Origin: Clostridium sp. CAG:1024
Lineage (GTDB): Bacteria > Bacillota > Clostridia > Christensenellales > CAG-138
Direction of reading: 5' to 3'
NCBI GenBank assembly: GCA_000432015.1
Contig: HF985510.1
Coordinates: 1 to 6,241 of the forward strand
DNA length: 6,241 nucleotides
How positions within the stretch are numbered: position 1 is the first letter of the stretch; the number at the start of each line of letters is the position of its first letter. A model generated the notes under the pieces. That model was given only the letters and a program-made list of their open reading frames with translations. It had not been told where the DNA came from and ran no database searches. The position numbers were made by a program, and so were the translations under genes. Of the stretch, positions 4,635 through 6,241 are shown piece after piece.

Positions 4635-6020
4635 ATGACAGACCGACATCTCATCGAGCTCATCGATGTATCAAAGGAGTATGCGGGAGACGTTGCGCTC
4701 GAGCATGTCAATCTTTATATCAAGGACGGCGAGTTCCTGACCCTTCTCGGCCCGTCCGGTTGCGGCAAGACGACCATGCTGCGTCTTATTGCCGGTTTTA
4801 TCCAACCGACTTCCGGCCGCATCGAAATGGACGGCGTTGATATTGCAAACGTGCCGCCCTATAAGCGTAAGATCAACACGGTGTTCCAAAAGTACGCCCT
4901 GTTCCCGCATCTCAATGTGTTCGACAATATCGCCTTTGGTCTCAAAATCAAGAAGATGGACAAGGCGCTCATCAGGGAGAAGGTCGAGGCCATGCTGGAG
5001 CTTGTGAATCTGCGCGGCTACGGCGAGCGCTGGATCGATCAGCTCTCCGGCGGCCAGCAGCAGCGCGTCGCAATCGCGCGCGCGCTTGTCAACGAACCGC
5101 AGGTCCTTCTGCTTGACGAACCGCTCGGCGCGCTGGATCTGAAGCTGCGCCAGGAAATGCAGGTCGAGCTGAAGCGTATGCAGCAGCGGCTCGGCATCAC
5201 CTTTATTTACGTCACGCACGATCAAGAGGAAGCGCTCACCATGAGCGACACCATCGTCGTGCTGAAGGACGGCGAGATCCAGCAGATCGGCACGCCGACC
5301 GACATTTATAACGAGCCGAAAAACCCCTTCGTCGCTGATTTCATCGGTGAGAGCAACATCATACCCGGCATCATGCTGCAGGATTATCGTGTGCGCATCA
5401 ACAACCTGACCTACGACTGCGTGGATGCGGGCTTTAAGAAAAACGTCGAGGTGGACGTCGTGATCCGCCCCGAGGACATCGACATCATTCCGCCGGAAAA
5501 AGCGCGCATTCAGGGCGTCGTTCAGTCGGTCGTCTTCATGGGCGTTCACTATGAGGTCGACGTGGACTGCGGCGGCTACGAATGGATCGTTCATACGACG
5601 GACTATGTCGCGGTCGGCGAGACCGTCGGTATCGACATCCCACCGGACGCCATTCATGTCATGAAGAAAACGCGCTCCATGAACATTTTCGACGGTATCG
5701 CCTATCCGGACGACCGGCTCGTCACGATCGATGAAACGGACTTCCCCGCAGAGATACCCGCCTCGTTCAACGAAAAAGATGAACTGCTTGTCGAGATCGC
5801 GCCAAAGGACGTGCAGCTCCTTGCACCGCAGGATGAAGGCACGCAAGTCACCGGGTTTGTAAAGGCCTGTATGTTCCTCGGCACGCACTACGAAGTCACG
5901 GTGGACTGCGGCGAAAACGACTGGATCGCGTTCTCGGATGAATTCATGGAGGACGGCGAGCAGGTCGGCATTCGTGTCCCCGCGGACTGCATTCGGCTTT
6001 CCGCCCAGTCGGCAGACTGA
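4635..6020 (+). CDS. potA: Spermidine/putrescine ABC transporter ATPase PotA, with duplicated TOBE domain
   Basis: This is the ATP-hydrolysing subunit that powers polyamine import at the inner face of the membrane, working with PotB, PotC and the binding protein PotD. The ATPase domain (about 7-238) has Walker A GPSGCGKTT (39-47), Q-loop Gln85, signature LSGGQQQR (137-144), Walker B VLLLDEP (157-163), D-loop ALD (166-168) and switch His195. At 461 residues it is about 80-110 longer than typical PotA (roughly 350-380, from family knowledge). The excess is a second TOBE-type domain: 271-344 and 384-457 are clearly related, sharing for example HYEV-x-VDCG at 305-312 and 418-425. AGAGGA sits 8 nt before the ATG. 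Substrate is inferred from operon context and PotB similarity; another CUT1/POT-type ligand is possible. Confidence 0.93.
   Translation: MTDRHLIELIDVSKEYAGDVALEHVNLYIKDGEFLTLLGPSGCGKTTMLRLIAGFIQPTSGRIEMDGVDIANVPPYKRKINTVFQKYALFPHLNVFDNIAFGLKIKKMDKALIREKVEAMLELVNLRGYGERWIDQLSGGQQQRVAIARALVNEPQVLLLDEPLGALDLKLRQEMQVELKRMQQRLGITFIYVTHDQEEALTMSDTIVVLKDGEIQQIGTPTDIYNEPKNPFVADFIGESNIIPGIMLQDYRVRINNLTYDCVDAGFKKNVEVDVVIRPEDIDIIPPEKARIQGVVQSVVFMGVHYEVDVDCGGYEWIVHTTDYVAVGETVGIDIPPDAIHVMKKTRSMNIFDGIAYPDDRLVTIDETDFPAEIPASFNEKDELLVEIAPKDVQLLAPQDEGTQVTGFVKACMFLGTHYEVTVDCGENDWIAFSDEFMEDGEQVGIRVPADCIRLSAQSAD
5445..6005 (+). repeat. potA: Tandem TOBE-domain duplication within potA
   Basis: Two protein-level repeats encoded at about 5445-5666 and 5784-6005, separated by a linker of about 39 codons. 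Matching blocks are VIRPEDIDIIPPEKA with EIAPKDVQLLAPQDE, FMGVHYEVDVDCG with FLGTHYEVTVDCG, and VGIDIPPDAIHVM with VGIRVPADCIRLS. The DNA has diverged outside short conserved blocks, so the duplication is old rather than recent. Confidence 0.75.
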
Positions 6021-6031
6021 GGAGGCAAGTC

Positions 6032-6241
6032 ATGAAACGTAAGCACTTTGCTTATCCCTATATCGTTTGGATGGTGCTGTTCATCGTCGTTCCGATGGTG
6101 TTCATTCTGTACTATGCCGTGAATGTGGACGGAACGTTTACGCTGCGCAAGTTCATCGAAACGCTCTCCGACCCGCAGAAATGGCAGGTGCTTTGGCTGA
6201 GCGTCCAGATGGCGTTTGTCACGGCGCTCATTTGTCTGTTG
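6032..6241 (+). CDS. potB: Polyamine ABC transporter permease PotB, 5' part (cut by window edge)
   Basis: The first 70 codons of an integral membrane permease. MKRKHFAYPYIVWMVLFIVVPMVFILYYAV gives a short basic N-terminus and a first membrane helix (about 9-30), followed by an extracytoplasmic segment with FTLRKFIETLSDPQKWQVLWLSVQMAFVTALICLL, where a second helix begins near residue 55. This pattern, with the first helix ending in VVPM, is typical of PotB/PotH-type permeases. The start ATG at 6032 has GGAGG (6021-6025) 6 nt upstream, directly after the potA TGA, so translation is probably coupled. The 11-bp gap implies one transcript with potA. The frame is open to the window's right edge; the rest, including the conserved EAA loop, is not visible. 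Confidence 0.88.
   Translation, partial: MKRKHFAYPYIVWMVLFIVVPMVFILYYAVNVDGTFTLRKFIETLSDPQKWQVLWLSVQMAFVTALICLL

Noticed and set aside
4671..5888. 405-codon open frame on the minus strand
   Set aside because: Antisense to potA, with a His/Asp/Val-rich translation that mirrors potA codons. No ribosome binding site or family similarity.

Overview
The window (6,241 bp, GC-rich) looks like a chromosomal segment of a Gram-positive-type anaerobe, most likely a member of the Clostridia (Bacillota). The grounds are AGGAGG-type ribosome binding sites on nearly every gene, sigma-A-like promoters (TTGACA/TAAAAT), a PF06541 membrane protein, and an XRE-cupin regulator leading a pot polyamine-transport operon. 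I cannot name a genus. I see no insertion sequence, CRISPR array, tRNA, rRNA or phage gene. This is ordinary housekeeping DNA with some regulatory structure of interest.

Layout: 1-251 is non-coding and carries a strong bidirectional hairpin terminator (73-117). From 252 to 3510 everything reads leftward. A two-gene operon comprises a five-TM PF06541 protein (start best placed at 2236) followed 26 nt later by a patatin-like phospholipase (252-1391). Upstream of it is metK (2368-3510) with its own terminator (about 2307-2350). The operon promoter (2257-2285) is squeezed between that terminator and the operon's first gene. The divergent intergenic region 3511-4064 holds the metK promoter (3684-3711), a roughly 167-nt metK leader closed by an 11-bp long-range helix, about 270 bp with no convincing gene, and the promoter and repeat-rich presumptive operator of the rightward operon. 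From 4065 to the right edge runs a pot operon: an XRE-cupin regulator, potA (ATPase with a duplicated TOBE domain) and the 5' end of potB, which is cut by the window edge.

How the genes fit together: MetK makes S-adenosylmethionine, which is the methyl donor and also the aminopropyl source for spermidine. PotA and PotB are parts of an ABC importer for spermidine/putrescine, and the XRE-cupin protein is probably its polyamine-responsive regulator, in the manner of PuuR. The phospholipase and the PF06541 protein share a transcript and may act together at the membrane, but nothing in the sequence defines that role. The observations most worth following are the structured metK leader, which lacks the SAM-I riboswitch core as far as I can read it, and the tandem repeats over the predicted pot transcription start.
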